Source: Alphaproteobacteria bacterium (GTDB lineage Bacteria > Pseudomonadota > Alphaproteobacteria > GCA-2731375). From it: 15,558 nt of DNA. Under the pieces are notes generated by a model. The model did not search any database, was not told where the DNA came from, and saw only the letters and a program-made list of their open reading frames with translations. Below, piece after piece: positions 14,703 through 15,558 of this stretch; the stretch's first letter is position 1; each line of letters begins with the position of its first letter. The stretch is from contig JANQKO010000113.1 of assembly GCA_028281075.1 (NCBI GenBank), positions 1 through 15,558 on the forward strand, read 5' to 3'. The translations under genes and the position numbers were made by a program.

Positions 14703-15558
14703 ATGGTGACATTCCTCGACGGCAAGGCCGCGCCCCGGTGGGCGGCGCCGACACAGCGCGCCCGGGTCCGGGTCCGCACCCTGGTCTTCACCCGCTGGCT
14801 CGCCGTGTTCGGCCAGATCGCGGCGCTGCTCGTGGTCTCCGAGGGCATGGGCGCCGAGGTGCCGATGGCGCCGGCCATGTCGGTGGTGGCCTGCTCGGCG
14901 GCGCTGAACCTGTGGCTCGGCCTGCGCGGCCGGCTCAAGGGCTGGCACAGCGACCGCGAGGCCGCCGTCTACCTCGCCTACGACATCCTCCAGCTCGCCC
15001 TGATGCTCTACCTGACCGGCGGCCTGAAGAACCCCTTCGCGCTTCTGTTCCTGGTGCCGGTGACGGTATCGGCGACGATCCTCAGCCTCGGCAGCACGAT
15101 CGGCCTCGGCCTGTTCACCTTTATCTGCATGAGCCTGCTGCTGCCGCTGCACCTGCCGCTGCCCTGGCCCGGCGGCGGGCTGGACCTGCCGCCGGTCTAC
15201 ATGCTGGGCACCTGGCTGGCGATCACGCTCGGCATGACCTTCCTCATGTTCTACGCCTGGCGCGTCGCCGCCGAGGCGCGGCGGATGTCGGACGCGCTGG
15301 CCGAAACCCATCTGGCGCTGGCCCGCGAGCAGGAGCTGTCGTCGCTCGACGGCCTGGCCCCGGCCGCCGCGCACGAGCTCGGCACGCCGCTCGGCACCAT
15401 CGCGCTGGTCTCGAAGGAGCTGTCCCGCGACCTGCCGGCCGACAGTGAGCTGGCCGACGACATCCGCCTGTTGAACAGTCAGGCCGAACGCTGCAGCGAG
15501 ATCCTCGCCCGGCTGGCCCGCGGGCCGCGCGACGGCGCGACGCAGGCGTTGCGCCACG
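14703..15558 (+). CDS. regB: RegB/PrrB/ActS-type redox sensor histidine kinase (3' partial)
   Basis: The first 285 codons are present and the gene runs off the right edge. About six membrane helices fill residues 26-188. GGLKNPF (106-112) matches the conserved GGxxNPF loop that binds ubiquinone in RegB. The dimerisation/H-box is AAAHELGTPLGTI (221-233) with phospho-acceptor His224, and Cys264 lies exactly 40 residues later, as the redox-active Cys265 does after His225 in Rhodobacter capsulatus RegB. Known RegB/RegA systems sense redox state and control respiration, photosynthesis and carbon and nitrogen fixation genes. The partner regulator should lie downstream outside the window. The ATG at 14703 has an AAGGG site and yields the family's usual length before the first helix. 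The catalytic ATPase domain is not visible. Confidence 0.9.
   Translation, partial: MVTFLDGKAAPRWAAPTQRARVRVRTLVFTRWLAVFGQIAALLVVSEGMGAEVPMAPAMSVVACSAALNLWLGLRGRLKGWHSDREAAVYLAYDILQLALMLYLTGGLKNPFALLFLVPVTVSATILSLGSTIGLGLFTFICMSLLLPLHLPLPWPGGGLDLPPVYMLGTWLAITLGMTFLMFYAWRVAAEARRMSDALAETHLALAREQELSSLDGLAPAAAHELGTPLGTIALVSKELSRDLPADSELADDIRLLNSQAERCSEILARLARGPRDGATQALRH

Noticed and set aside
1..15558. CRISPR arrays, tRNA or rRNA genes, insertion sequences, phage genes.
   Set aside because: I found no regularly spaced repeats, no transposase or integrase motifs, and no stretch without a convincing gene longer than 60 bp.

Overview
The window is very GC-rich, almost fully coding DNA, most likely from an alphaproteobacterium. 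The best taxonomic clue is the last gene, a truncated RegB/PrrB/ActS-type redox sensor kinase with the quinone-site motif GGLKNPF, the H-box HELGTPLGTI and a cysteine 40 residues after the phospho-acceptor histidine. This combination is typical of alphaproteobacteria. I cannot name a genus. I see no rRNA, tRNA, CRISPR array, insertion sequence or other mobile element.

Positions 1-10334 (+ strand) hold one tightly packed operon of nine genes for building and decorating a surface glycan. In order they are: the 3' part of a GT-B-like surface polysaccharide protein; a 'surface carbohydrate biosynthesis protein'; a large two-domain protein that looks like a kinase-like fold fused to a SAM methyltransferase; a sulfotransferase; an AsnB-type glutamine amidotransferase; a second, unrelated-looking sulfotransferase; a class I SAM methyltransferase; a family 4 glycosyltransferase; and an O-antigen ligase/polymerase-type membrane protein. 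Most junctions are 4-bp ATGA overlaps, so translation is probably coupled.

Positions 14643-10276 (- strand) hold a second, convergent unit: an ABC-2 transporter (ATPase, then permease), a NeuB-family nonulosonic (sialic-acid-like) acid synthase, a D-2-hydroxyacid dehydrogenase, and a CMP-nonulosonate cytidylyltransferase. The two units run into each other and their last genes overlap tail to tail by 59 bp. The regB-like gene starts at 14703, diverges from the ABC unit across a 59-bp gap, and runs off the window.

Read together (inference), the locus makes an activated nonulosonic-acid-like sugar (minus unit) and a surface polysaccharide or glycan that is extended by glycosyltransferases, tailored by sulfation, amidation and methylation, and then polymerised or ligated (plus unit). 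The window lacks sulfate-activation genes, a UDP-GlcNAc 2-epimerase (NeuC type), a Wzx flippase and a recognisable Wzm/Wzt exporter, so the pathway must be completed elsewhere. The most unusual items are the kinase-like/methyltransferase fusion, the two sulfotransferases flanking an amidotransferase, and the NeuB-dehydrogenase-CMP-transferase cassette with a divergent NeuB active-site signature.
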